The notes under the pieces: generated by a model
What the model was told of the DNA's origin: nothing
What the model saw: the letters and a program-made list of their open reading frames with translations, nothing else
Databases searched by the model: none
Shown here: piece after piece, positions 7,365 through 15,983 of the stretch
Position numbering within the stretch: position 1 is the first letter of the stretch
Layout of the letters: every line of letters begins with the position of its first letter
Position numbers and translations under genes: made by a program
From: JBBQKI01 sp038326725
GTDB lineage: Bacteria > Bacteroidota > Bacteroidia > Flavobacteriales > Flavobacteriaceae
DNA length: 57,320 bases
Assembly: GCA_038326725.1 (NCBI GenBank)
Contig: JBBQKI010000014.1
Span: 1-57,320, forward strand
Direction of reading: 5' to 3'

Positions 7365-9950
7365 TTAAAATTGTTGTCCAATGATAAAGTGTGTTTCCCA
7401 CCCATTTTTTTCAAACCCGCCAAGTACGGGGTCAAAACCGTGCCCAAAATCAATCCCCAATAATCCAAAAGCGGGCATAAAGATACGCAATCCTGCTCCA
7501 GCGGACCTCTTTAGGCTGAAAGGGTTGTAATTCCTGAACCCGTCATAGGATGCACCGCCTTCCGCAAAGCCCAATACATAAATGGAAGCCAGTTGTTTAA
7601 GCGTAATGGGGTAACGTAGCTCTAACGAAAATTTATTGTAAATCGTATTTCCATCAACATTTGAAAGTGATTGGTTGGGATATCCTCTTAGTTGAATCAC
7701 CTCACGACCGTCCAGGCTATATGCGCCAAGGCCATCCCCGCCAAGGAAAAACCTTTCAAAAGGGGGCACACCACGGGCCTTGTTATAGGCACCCAAGAAA
7801 CCAAATTCCGTGGAGGTCCTTACCACTAGGTCATCCATAAGTTCCGTGTACCAGGTCGCCTTGAATTTTATTTTGTAGTATTCCAGCCATTTGAAACGTT
7901 CTTGGTCTATTTCGGCAATCCGTTCCCGGCCGTCAATATCATTTAGGTTCAAAGTGGCCCTTTCTTCTGCCAATTCATTATAATCCACACCATTGAAAGC
8001 GGAATAGGGCAGGGTCATTTTAGCGGTTAAGCTGAATTCCGAACCATAAGTTGGATAAATGGGATTTAACCCCGTGTTGTTGCGACTAAGGCCAATAGTA
8101 TAGGCCAAGTTGTTTGAATAGCCATCACCAAAGGTAAAAAGCCCGGTATTGTAATTTTGGAGTTTGTAATGCTGGAAGCTAACGGCTTGAGAAAGGACAA
8201 AAAAGTCATCGGGCCATCTTAGTTTTTTTGCTAGCCCCACAGAACCCCCGGTAATCAGGAAGCTTCGGTCGCGGTCCGCACGCCTGTTATTGAAATCGTA
8301 AAAATACTGGATGGTGTGCGAAAAGGAAGTGCTCAACTGTACCGGCCTTTTCCCGCCAAGCCAAGGTTCGGTCAACGAAATGCTGTAGGTTTGATAATAG
8401 CTACTTGCCTGAGCCCGCAGCGAAAGTTTTTGTCCATCGCCCATGGGCAAAGGTTTGTAGGATTCCAAATTGAAAATGTTCCGTAACGAGAAATTATTGA
8501 AAGAAAGCCCCAAAGTTCCCACAAAACCTCCACCGCCGTAACCGCCCTGAAGTTCAATCTGGCTGGAACCTTTTTCAACAACTGAATATTCCAGGTCAAC
8601 CAAGCCATTATTTTCATCTACCTTTTTAAAGTTGGGGGAAAGTTGTTCTGCGTCAAAATAACCTAACTGACCAAGTTCGCGGATGGTTCTAACCACATCC
8701 CGCTTACTGTATTTTTGGCCGGGGCGCGTTCTTAATTCTCGATACACAACATGATCATTGGTTCGATCATTGCCAATCACGGTAACATGGTCAAAATAAA
8801 ATAGGTTTCGTTCTGAAATCCGAATCTCGAAATCGATTGTGTCTGCACGCACCGCTACTTCCACCGGGTTAATGCGGGCCGCGAGATAGCCATTATTTTG
8901 GTAAAGGTTTGTAATATCGTTCGCTTCCGGATCAGTATCGTCAGCAATCCGTTCCTGAAGTAGAACGCCATTATATACTTCCCCTTTTTTAATTCCCAAA
9001 AGCTGGCGCAGTTGCCCATCTGTAAAAACGCTGTTCCCAATAAAACGGATATCGCCAAAGTAGTATTTCCGTCCTTCTTCAATGGTAAGCTTCAGTTCAA
9101 TGTTTTTATTGTTTTTTACAATAAGCGTATCGCTTGTTATACGGGCGTCTCGGAAACCGTTTGATTTGTATTTGGTTATAATGGAAGTTTTATCCTCTTC
9201 ATACTTTTCTTCCACATATTTTGAACGCTTAAAAACCCTAATGATGTTTTTCTGTTTTGTGTTCTTCATGTTCCGGCGAAGCTTGCCGTCTTTGAATTCC
9301 TCATTCCCCTCAAATTCAATGGAACTCACTTTTACGCGTTTGTTTTTATCGATGGCAATATTCATGTTTCGGGAAACCTCAACGCCTGTGGAATCCAAAT
9401 GTGGGCTAGTGGTAATGGTAACATCGGTATTTAAAAAACCGTCTTTTTGGTATTTATCAGTGATGTAGTTTTCGGTGGTGGTGATTAGGTTTTTGGTAAT
9501 CTTTACCCCCGGGTCCAATTTGTTGTCTTTTAAAATGTCCTTCTTTTTTCCTTTACGAATGCCTTCAATGGTTACTTCGTTCAGTTTTGGAAGTTCAACA
9601 ATATAAAGTTCCAGATCCACTGCATCACCATTTACAGCTGTCACGTAAAACGCGATGTCGCTGAAAAGATTTTGCTCCCAAAGTTTTTTGGTAACGTTGC
9701 TGAGCTTTTCCCCCGGAATATAAAGTTGATCCCCTTTTTTCAAACCTGTGAAAGCAATTACGGTTTGTTCGTTAAAACTCTGTGCCCCCGTAACCTTTAT
9801 TTCATTAATGGTGTATTTACGTCCGCCGTCAAGTTCTTTCTGCTGGGCGTTTCCCGTAGAAAACGAAAGTGCCGTAAAAAGTAAAATGCCGTAAAATTTT
9901 CTGGGAATATGTAGAAGCCTATTGGCTAATTTGTTCACTGGTCTTTCCAA
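7365..9950 (-). CDS. bamA: Outer membrane protein assembly factor BamA
   Basis: An 861-residue Omp85 protein. Signal sequence at residues 1-36, then POTRA repeats (about 45-460; KYTINEIKVTGAQSF is the first) and a C-terminal 16-strand barrel. The conserved loop motif appears as VIQLRGYPNQS, and the chain ends in Phe (HFIIGQQF), the usual terminal beta signal. BamA folds and inserts outer-membrane barrel proteins. The first 32 bases overlap the end of uppS, implying translational coupling, and two Skp/OmpH chaperone genes follow. There is no later Met before the mature protein, so the start is well fixed. Confidence 0.95.
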   Translation of the reverse strand: MERPVNKLANRLLHIPRKFYGILLFTALSFSTGNAQQKELDGGRKYTINEIKVTGAQSFNEQTVIAFTGLKKGDQLYIPGEKLSNVTKKLWEQNLFSDIAFYVTAVNGDAVDLELYIVELPKLNEVTIEGIRKGKKKDILKDNKLDPGVKITKNLITTTENYITDKYQKDGFLNTDVTITTSPHLDSTGVEVSRNMNIAIDKNKRVKVSSIEFEGNEEFKDGKLRRNMKNTKQKNIIRVFKRSKYVEEKYEEDKTSIITKYKSNGFRDARITSDTLIVKNNKNIELKLTIEEGRKYYFGDIRFIGNSVFTDGQLRQLLGIKKGEVYNGVLLQERIADDTDPEANDITNLYQNNGYLAARINPVEVAVRADTIDFEIRISERNLFYFDHVTVIGNDRTNDHVVYRELRTRPGQKYSKRDVVRTIRELGQLGYFDAEQLSPNFKKVDENNGLVDLEYSVVEKGSSQIELQGGYGGGGFVGTLGLSFNNFSLRNIFNLESYKPLPMGDGQKLSLRAQASSYYQTYSISLTEPWLGGKRPVQLSTSFSHTIQYFYDFNNRRADRDRSFLITGGSVGLAKKLRWPDDFFVLSQAVSFQHYKLQNYNTGLFTFGDGYSNNLAYTIGLSRNNTGLNPIYPTYGSEFSLTAKMTLPYSAFNGVDYNELAEERATLNLNDIDGRERIAEIDQERFKWLEYYKIKFKATWYTELMDDLVVRTSTEFGFLGAYNKARGVPPFERFFLGGDGLGAYSLDGREVIQLRGYPNQSLSNVDGNTIYNKFSLELRYPITLKQLASIYVLGFAEGGASYDGFRNYNPFSLKRSAGAGLRIFMPAFGLLGIDFGHGFDPVLGGFEKNGWETHFIIGQQF

Positions 9951-10662
9951 ATCTTCGTTCTCTATTTTGATAATTTATTATGGCCTCAAACAAGTGTGCC
10001 TTGGTATAATCCGGCCAAAGGGTTTCAGTAAAATATAATTCGGCGTACGCAATCTGCCAAAGTAAAAAATTGCTAATGCGTTGTTCCCCACTAGTCCTGA
10101 TCAACAAATCCACATCGGGCAAATTTTGCGTGTAAAGGTGATTCTTTATTACTGTCTCGTCAATTTCATCCGGCGAAATTAAGTTATTTTTAACTTTAAG
10201 GCTAATCTCTTTTATTGTTTTTGTTATTTCCTCGCGAGAGCCGTAACTGAGCGCCAAAGTAAGGGTCATCCCTTCATTGTCCTTGGTTTTTTCGATCACG
10301 TCCTTCAGTTCGGTATAAGCTTTTTTTGGCAGGGCATGCAAATTCCCGATGGCATTTAGTTTTATATTGTTGTCGCTAAGCGTTTTTATTTCTTTTTTAA
10401 GGGAAGAAACTAATAGTTTCATCAGCAGTTGCACTTCCATTTTCGGACGGTTCCAGTTTTCAGTGGAAAAGGCGTAAAGGGTCAAAAATGGAATACGGAT
10501 TTCTGCACAGGCTTCTACGATTTCGCGGACGGCCTTGGTGCCGTTTTCGTGACCAATTGCGCGGAACAATCCCTTTTGCAGTGCCCATCGGCCATTGCCA
10601 TCCATTATAACGGCGAGATGCTGGGGAAGTTTATCGGGATTTATTTGTTCCTTTAATTCCAT
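9919..10662 (-). CDS. uppS: Isoprenyl transferase (undecaprenyl diphosphate synthase)
   Basis: A 247-residue cis-prenyltransferase. The N-terminal signature HLAVIMDGNGRWA carries the catalytic Asp and the phosphate-binding loop. LTLYAFSTENWNRPK and the C-terminal DLLIRTSGEQRISNFLLWQ are both family blocks. It adds isopentenyl diphosphate units to make the C55 carrier lipid for peptidoglycan and surface glycans. The gene lies 7 bases after the DUF6089 gene and overlaps bamA by 32 bases, so it belongs to the envelope operon. Confidence 0.95.
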   Translation of the reverse strand: MELKEQINPDKLPQHLAVIMDGNGRWALQKGLFRAIGHENGTKAVREIVEACAEIRIPFLTLYAFSTENWNRPKMEVQLLMKLLVSSLKKEIKTLSDNNIKLNAIGNLHALPKKAYTELKDVIEKTKDNEGMTLTLALSYGSREEITKTIKEISLKVKNNLISPDEIDETVIKNHLYTQNLPDVDLLIRTSGEQRISNFLLWQIAYAELYFTETLWPDYTKAHLFEAIINYQNRERRFGKTSEQISQ

Positions 10663-10669
10663 AAATTTT

Positions 10670-11365
10670 TTAAAAATTACAATAACATGGTCTTCTTCCG
10701 AAGGTAAACGTTAGCGTAATGCCTGTAAAAACATACCAATCGTTGTTATTTGTATTCCCGAATTTCAGATTGTCAAAATCGGCCTCCTCTTTAATTGGGT
10801 TGCTTCCGTCGAGGTTATCGGTGAAAGTGTAGCGAGCCCCAATTTCAAAGCCGATCATTGCGTTGCTGCTGATATTTGCTTTGTAACCTAAAACCATTGG
10901 TATGGCAAAAGTTGAGGCATTTTCATATTCAATAAAATCGAGACCATCACCATTTTTTACGAGCGCATTGTATCCAAAATAGGTTAGCCCTGTGTACAGA
11001 TAGGGGGTAGATATGGCTTTTTGGCTATGCACGTCAAAATCCCAAAAGGTATATTCCAATCCAACGGAAACTTCTTTTAATCTATTAATGAAATGATAGC
11101 CACGCTGTTGCCGGCGACTGTTGGAACTCTTAACATCATCAGCTTTTATTTCAGCTAAAAGAGCTGAGAACCTAAACGAATGTCGGGGACTGCGGTTCCA
11201 TTTAAAAAGACCTCCAATGGCAAGAGATGAAGGATTAATATAACGCGTGTTACCAACATCGCCGATATAGTTGGCTCCACCAATCATTCCGCCAATTTCA
11301 TAAGTTTGGGAATGTGCCAAGAACGCTGTTGAGAGTATTAAAAATACAGTCGCGAAATACTTCAT
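10670..11365 (-). CDS. DUF6089 family outer-membrane beta-barrel protein
   Basis: A 231-residue protein with signal peptide MKYFATVFLILSTAFLAHSQ. The mature part opens TYEIGGMIGGANYIGDVG and then alternates polar and hydrophobic residues in barrel fashion (YTFWDFDVHSQ, IGFEIGARYTFTDN), ending TFGRRPCYCNF. The family is widespread next to uppS and bamA in Bacteroidota, which suggests an envelope role, but no function is established. A TAnnTTTG element lies just upstream. Confidence 0.82.
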   Translation of the reverse strand: MKYFATVFLILSTAFLAHSQTYEIGGMIGGANYIGDVGNTRYINPSSLAIGGLFKWNRSPRHSFRFSALLAEIKADDVKSSNSRRQQRGYHFINRLKEVSVGLEYTFWDFDVHSQKAISTPYLYTGLTYFGYNALVKNGDGLDFIEYENASTFAIPMVLGYKANISSNAMIGFEIGARYTFTDNLDGSNPIKEEADFDNLKFGNTNNNDWYVFTGITLTFTFGRRPCYCNF

Positions 11366-11381
11366 ATTCTTTAAAAGTTTG

Positions 11382-11389
11382 CAAATATA
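11382..11389 (-). promoter_or_regulatory. Probable -7 element for the DUF6089-uppS-bamA-ompH unit
   Basis: On the minus strand this reads TATATTTG, a full match to TAnnTTTG, ending 17 bases before the DUF6089 start. I see no clear -33 TTG at the right spacing. Confidence 0.45.
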
Positions 11390-11547
11390 ACAATTAAGTT
11401 CGCTTAACGGAACTCCCGGCGAATTTGTCTTTGTTGATTAACAAGTTTTAACGGGGTTTATTGTTTGAAGAAAAATGGTCTTGCTTTTTTATTATTGGAT
11501 TTTATTGAAATTCACCTTTCTTCCAAATTGAGCATAGAAGGAGTTTT

Positions 11548-12429
11548 TTAATTCCGTTTATCTTCCCCCCACAATAATTTTTCCCGGAGAGTTTTTATAA
11601 AACTGTCATCGTGCAATTGAAGCAATTTTATGGTAAACGGAGCTTTTTTAAGAGTGATAATGGTATTATTCTTTAAAGTCGCGATACGCGAATCCATGGA
11701 AACCAAATAATTTTTTTCCCTGCCAGTAACTTTTAAAGTAATGGTGCTACTGTCCGGAATAACCAGCGGTCTCGCGTTAAGGTTGTGCGGGGCAATTGGG
11801 GTAAGCACGATGCTGTTGGTGTTGGGGTCTATAATGGGTCCACCGCAGCTCAGCGAATATCCGGTGGAACCCGTTGGGGTGGCAACGATTAATCCATCGG
11901 ACCAATAGGAAGTAAGGTATTTGTCATTAACAAAGGTTTCCACTTTGATCATCGACGTAGTATTTTTACGGTTTACGGCAATTTCATTTAAAGCAAAATT
12001 TAGTGGATTTACTTTTTTAATATAAGGATCGGTGGAAATGGAAAGCAAACTTCTTTCCGAAATGGAATATTCACCATTCAAAATTTTGGTGATGCTTTGG
12101 GTAATTTCTTCTTTTTGAATTGTTGCCAAAAACCCGAGTCTTCCAGTGTTGATGCCAACAATGGGGATGCCGAGGTCACGCACAAAGGTTACGGCCTTTA
12201 AAATAGTACCATCGCCGCCAATACTAAAAAAAAGGTCGAAGGAGCTGTCAAGCTCTTTAAAAGTTGAAAAGCCCGAAAAGTTTTTGGTAATATCGCGGTG
12301 CTGATTGATGATGTTGAGGAAATTTTCCTCAATCACCACTTCTGCTTTTTTTTGAAGGGCATCCAGCAAAAGCTGAATATAGGTTTCAGAATTTTCGTGG
12401 TAAAATTGGCCGTAGATTCCTATTTTCAT
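11548..12429 (-). CDS. nadK: NAD kinase
   Basis: A 293-residue enzyme that phosphorylates NAD to NADP. The GGDGT loop is present in FFSIGGDGTILKAV. The second conserved block is TPTGSTGYSLSCGGPI, and LNEIAVNRKN supplies the NE/D element. Length fits the bacterial family. It starts 3 bases after the CBS-ACT gene and is certainly cotranscribed with it. An intergenic stretch of about 180 bases separates it from DUF6089. Confidence 0.95.
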   Translation of the reverse strand: MKIGIYGQFYHENSETYIQLLLDALQKKAEVVIEENFLNIINQHRDITKNFSGFSTFKELDSSFDLFFSIGGDGTILKAVTFVRDLGIPIVGINTGRLGFLATIQKEEITQSITKILNGEYSISERSLLSISTDPYIKKVNPLNFALNEIAVNRKNTTSMIKVETFVNDKYLTSYWSDGLIVATPTGSTGYSLSCGGPIIDPNTNSIVLTPIAPHNLNARPLVIPDSSTITLKVTGREKNYLVSMDSRIATLKNNTIITLKKAPFTIKLLQLHDDSFIKTLREKLLWGEDKRN

Positions 12430-12432
12430 ATT

Positions 12433-13089
12433 TTAAATATTCAAATATTTATCCAAATATTCGGACCGCTCTTTTAGGTCTTCCAAAAATTTGTCCTCTT
12501 CATGTTTTGAAACAACGGTGTAATTATACCTTCTAAAGGTCTGCACGATGCTGTTCATTCCCGTATGGCCAATTTTTATGGTTATTTGTACCGTTCCATT
12601 TTCAATATTGGAAATAAATGCCCCGAGGATTTTGGTCCCGTTGGATTCCACGATTTGACAAACCTCACTGAAGGAATAGTCCTGCAGCCCTTTTTCAACC
12701 ACCAAAATCCCGCCCGTTTCGTTCAAAAAAGGCGTGTTGTTGAATAGGCTCATCACTGAGGTTAATTCATAGTAACCCAAATATTTGTTTTCTTCGCCCA
12801 GTACGGGCATAATATTGGCGCCGTGCAGAGCGAAGGCTTCCAAAATATCCAACCAATTTGTGTTTTCATAAACCCGAAACGGCTCAAGGGCATATTCAAA
12901 ATCGGTTAACTGTTTGGAATTTTCAAAAGTATGCGCATCGGTTTCAGAAATACAACCCAAATAATGCCCATCTTTCATCACCGGGAGATGGGAATAGATG
13001 TGTTTTTTGAAAGCATCGCGCACTTCCTTTATTTTTGAGGAAACATCAAAAGGCTGAATATCATTGACTATAGAATCTTGAGCATCCAC
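12433..13089 (-). CDS. CBS-pair protein with C-terminal ACT-like domain
   Basis: A 218-residue cytoplasmic protein. Residues about 1-115 form two CBS motifs (IKEVRDAFKKHIYSHLPVM; DILEAFALHGANIMPVLGE). Residues about 125-200 look ACT-like (GGILVVEKGLQDYSFSEVC; NGTVQITIKIGH). This CBS-CBS-ACT order resembles AcuB-type regulators, which sense nucleotides or small ligands. It lies 3 bases upstream of nadK, so nucleotide-dependent regulation is a reasonable guess but not shown. A start near 13032 is conceivable but would cut the first CBS motif. Confidence 0.82.
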   Translation of the reverse strand: MDAQDSIVNDIQPFDVSSKIKEVRDAFKKHIYSHLPVMKDGHYLGCISETDAHTFENSKQLTDFEYALEPFRVYENTNWLDILEAFALHGANIMPVLGEENKYLGYYELTSVMSLFNNTPFLNETGGILVVEKGLQDYSFSEVCQIVESNGTKILGAFISNIENGTVQITIKIGHTGMNSIVQTFRRYNYTVVSKHEEDKFLEDLKERSEYLDKYLNI

Positions 13090-13148
13090 GGCATTTATTT
13101 TTCCGCAAATTACTTAAAATAAAGGTCTAAATCCGATGCCGGGCTTTG

Positions 13149-13156
13149 TATTTTTG
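13149..13156 (+). promoter_or_regulatory. Probable -7 element of pdxJ
   Basis: TATTTTTG, a full match to TAnnTTTG, ends 19 bases before the pdxJ ATG. No good -33 element is seen. Confidence 0.45.
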
Positions 13157-13175
13157 TTAAATCCAAACCAAAGAA

Positions 13176-13889
13176 ATGACAAAATTAAGCGTAAACATCA
13201 ATAAAATAGCCACTTTAAGAAATGCCCGTGGCGGGAATGTGCCAAATTTGCTGCAGGTAGCAACGGACGTGCAACGCTTTGGTGCCAACGGAATCACCAT
13301 TCATCCCCGCCCGGATGAACGGCACATACGTTATTCCGATGCGTACGATTTAAAACCTATCGTTGCCACCGAATACAACATAGAAGGAAACCCGGAAAGG
13401 CCATTTTTGGATATGGTTTTGGAGATAAAACCCACACAAGTTACCTTGGTCCCCGATGCCGTTAAAGCCATCACCTCGAACGCGGGTTGGGATACCATAA
13501 AGCACGAAGGGTTTTTGAAAGAAGTTGTTCAAGAATGTAAACGGCACGTTATCCGGACTTCGCTTTTTGTGAACCCGGATGTAAAAATGGTGGAAGGTGC
13601 CGCAAAAACAGGAGCGGACCGAATTGAACTATATACCGAAGAATTCGCGAAACAATATAGTTTGGGGAATAAAAAAGCAATTGGACCCTACACCGATTGT
13701 GCTGTATTGGCACATTCGTTGGGATTGGGGATAAATGCGGGCCATGATCTTTCCCTTGAAAACATTCAATTTTTTAAAGAAAATATTCCGCATTTATTGG
13801 AAGTTTCCATTGGGCATGCGCTTATTTGTGAAGCCCTTTATTTGGGACTCGAAGAAGTGATTAAATCTTACATTAAAAAACTTTCCTAA
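13176..13889 (+). CDS. pdxJ: Pyridoxine 5'-phosphate synthase
   Basis: A 237-residue TIM-barrel enzyme that joins 1-deoxyxylulose 5-phosphate and 3-amino-2-oxopropyl phosphate in the deoxyxylulose-dependent vitamin B6 route. The family opening LSVNINKIATLRNARGG, the phosphate and active-site block GANGITIHPRPDERHI, and the C-terminal GINAGHDLSLENI are all intact. It is divergent from the CBS/nadK unit, and the hydrolase gene follows after one base. Confidence 0.95.
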   Translation: MTKLSVNINKIATLRNARGGNVPNLLQVATDVQRFGANGITIHPRPDERHIRYSDAYDLKPIVATEYNIEGNPERPFLDMVLEIKPTQVTLVPDAVKAITSNAGWDTIKHEGFLKEVVQECKRHVIRTSLFVNPDVKMVEGAAKTGADRIELYTEEFAKQYSLGNKKAIGPYTDCAVLAHSLGLGINAGHDLSLENIQFFKENIPHLLEVSIGHALICEALYLGLEEVIKSYIKKLS

Positions 13890-13890
13890 A

Positions 13891-14652
13891 ATGTTTTTGC
13901 ACTCACAAATATTGGGAACCGGAAAACCATTTATATTCCTTCACGGCTTTTTAGGAATGGGCGATAATTGGAAATCATTGGGGAACCAGTTTGCCGAAGA
14001 GGGTTTTCAGGTTCATTTGATTGATCAACGAAATCACGGCCGCAGTTTTCACAGTGAAGAAATGAGCTACGAAGCAATGGCTGAAGATTTAAAAAGGTAT
14101 TGCGACCATCACCAACTTGAAAATTTCATCTTGTTGGGACATTCCATGGGCGGGAAAACCGCTATGTTTTTTGCGGTTAAATATGCCGAAATGGTTTCAA
14201 AACTAATTATAGCTGATATTGCGCCAAAAGAATATCCGCCCCACCATCAAGATATTTTACGCGCATTGGCGGAAATGGATTTTTCAATATTAAAATCGCG
14301 GGGGGAGGCAGAGGATTTTCTTTCAAAAGAAATTAGTGATGAAGGAACGCGTTTGTTTTTGCTTAAAAACCTCTATTGGAAAAAGAAAGGAGAACTCGGC
14401 TTCCGATTAAACCTTCCGGTGGTTACTGAGAAAATTGATGCAGTGGGCGAAGCTTTACCGGAAAACACAAAATTTGATGGCGAAACTTTATTTTTAAAAG
14501 GTTCCAAATCGAATTATATTGAAACAGCAGACGAAGTTTTGATCCAAATGCATTTCCCGAAAGCTGAAATCAAAACTGTTTCAAAAGCAGGGCATTGGCT
14601 ACACGCAGAAAATCCTTCCGAATTTTATCAAATTGTTAAGGATTTTTTATAA
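13891..14652 (+). CDS. Alpha/beta hydrolase (YbfF-like esterase)
   Basis: A 253-residue alpha/beta hydrolase. Oxyanion-hole motif FLHGFLGMGDNW, nucleophile elbow LLGHSMGGKTAM (catalytic Ser), and catalytic His in AGHWLHAENP. IDQRNHGRSFHS is typical of the YbfF / epoxide-hydrolase-like group. It has no signal peptide. The start lies one base after the pdxJ stop, so it is translated with pdxJ. The substrate is unknown, and linkage to B6 synthesis is by position only. Confidence 0.88.
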   Translation: MFLHSQILGTGKPFIFLHGFLGMGDNWKSLGNQFAEEGFQVHLIDQRNHGRSFHSEEMSYEAMAEDLKRYCDHHQLENFILLGHSMGGKTAMFFAVKYAEMVSKLIIADIAPKEYPPHHQDILRALAEMDFSILKSRGEAEDFLSKEISDEGTRLFLLKNLYWKKKGELGFRLNLPVVTEKIDAVGEALPENTKFDGETLFLKGSKSNYIETADEVLIQMHFPKAEIKTVSKAGHWLHAENPSEFYQIVKDFL

Positions 14653-14718
14653 CATTGCACAAGGTTTATTATGTATGCATAGTAAATTTAAAAAAACTTA
14701 AAACTTAATTCCTCAACT

Positions 14719-15966
14719 ATGAAAAAAGCCTTCCTATTTTCAATTTTAATTTTGGGAACTGCCGTGATGCAAGCCGGGGGTTACCGTATCAGCATCCAAG
14801 GGCAAAAAGCCTTGGCCATGGGCCACACCGGGGTCGCTGTTCTTAACAGTAGCGAACTGGTATTCTTCAATCCTGCGGGTTTGGTTCATTTGGAAAACCG
14901 TTTCAATATTTCGGCAGGAGTTAGCGGCGTTTTTTCAAACGTTGCCTACCAAAATGAATCAACGGGTGCCAATACTATGACGGACAGCCCGATGGGAACA
15001 CCGCTTAATTTTTACGCTTCCTATAAAGCCACAGATTGGCTGGCAGTAGGACTCGGAGTTTACACGCCCTATGGTAGTTCAGTGGAATATGAGGATGATT
15101 GGGCAGGTTCACATTTAGTGAATAATATAGATTTGCAGGCCATTTACATTCAGCCAACGGTTTCTGTAAAAATTACTGATAAATTCAGTGTTGGCGGTGG
15201 CCCGATCTATGTTACCGGCTCCGTTAATTTTAATCGAAATTTGAATCGGACATTGACCGATTTGGAAGGAAACCGTTCTGAAGTTACTATAGATGCAACG
15301 GGTGTAAGCAGTTGGGGATGGACGGCCAGCACCATGTTTAGGGTAACAAATAACTTGACAGTGGGCGCTAACTATCGTTCAGAAATCATACTAGATGCAG
15401 AAGATGGCGATGCCGATTTTGAGAATATCCCGAATACGCCTTTGGCACCATTTGAAGATACTACCTTTAACGCATCTTTGCCATTGCCTGCGGAAATGAC
15501 CGTTGGACTTTCCTATTCCTGTGAAAAGTGGTTGTTCGCTTTCGACTTTAACCGTGCCTTTTGGAATGTTTATGAATCGTTGGACATCGATTTTGCAAAT
15601 CCCGATATCCCGGATTCCAAAAACATTCGGAACTATAAAAATGCTTCAACTTACCGTTTTGGAGTTCAATATGCAGCGACGGATATGTTCACGCTTCGGG
15701 CCGGATATTATTTTGATGAATCTCCCGTACAGGACGGTTATTTTGCTCCAGAAACCCCCCGTAATGATAGTAACGGTTATACTGCAGGTTTAACTTTAAA
15801 TGTAACCGACAGACTCGGAATAGACGCTTCGTTCCTATATCTTCACTTTAAAGAAGTGGATGCCTCGTATGATTTTTATACAGAAAACGGACAAAGCGTT
15901 CCATTTCGTGGCACCTATAAATCCAATGCATTTGCCCCCGGTTTAGGGCTTACCTATAAATTATAA
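14719..15966 (+). CDS. OmpP1/FadL/TodX family outer-membrane transporter
   Basis: A 415-residue barrel protein. The signal peptide (MKKAFLFSILILGTAVMQAG) is followed by the FadL N-terminal hatch sequence YRISIQGQKALAMGHTGVAV and FFNPAGLVHLENRFNIS. Barrel strands run to the end, closing with APGLGLTYKL. FadL proteins bring long-chain fatty acids and other hydrophobic molecules through the outer membrane. The next gene, 17 bases on, encodes an SGNH lipase lipoprotein, so release and uptake of lipid acyl chains may be coupled. Confidence 0.9.
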   Translation: MKKAFLFSILILGTAVMQAGGYRISIQGQKALAMGHTGVAVLNSSELVFFNPAGLVHLENRFNISAGVSGVFSNVAYQNESTGANTMTDSPMGTPLNFYASYKATDWLAVGLGVYTPYGSSVEYEDDWAGSHLVNNIDLQAIYIQPTVSVKITDKFSVGGGPIYVTGSVNFNRNLNRTLTDLEGNRSEVTIDATGVSSWGWTASTMFRVTNNLTVGANYRSEIILDAEDGDADFENIPNTPLAPFEDTTFNASLPLPAEMTVGLSYSCEKWLFAFDFNRAFWNVYESLDIDFANPDIPDSKNIRNYKNASTYRFGVQYAATDMFTLRAGYYFDESPVQDGYFAPETPRNDSNGYTAGLTLNVTDRLGIDASFLYLHFKEVDASYDFYTENGQSVPFRGTYKSNAFAPGLGLTYKL

Positions 15967-15983
15967 TTTAAAAAATCGAAGAG

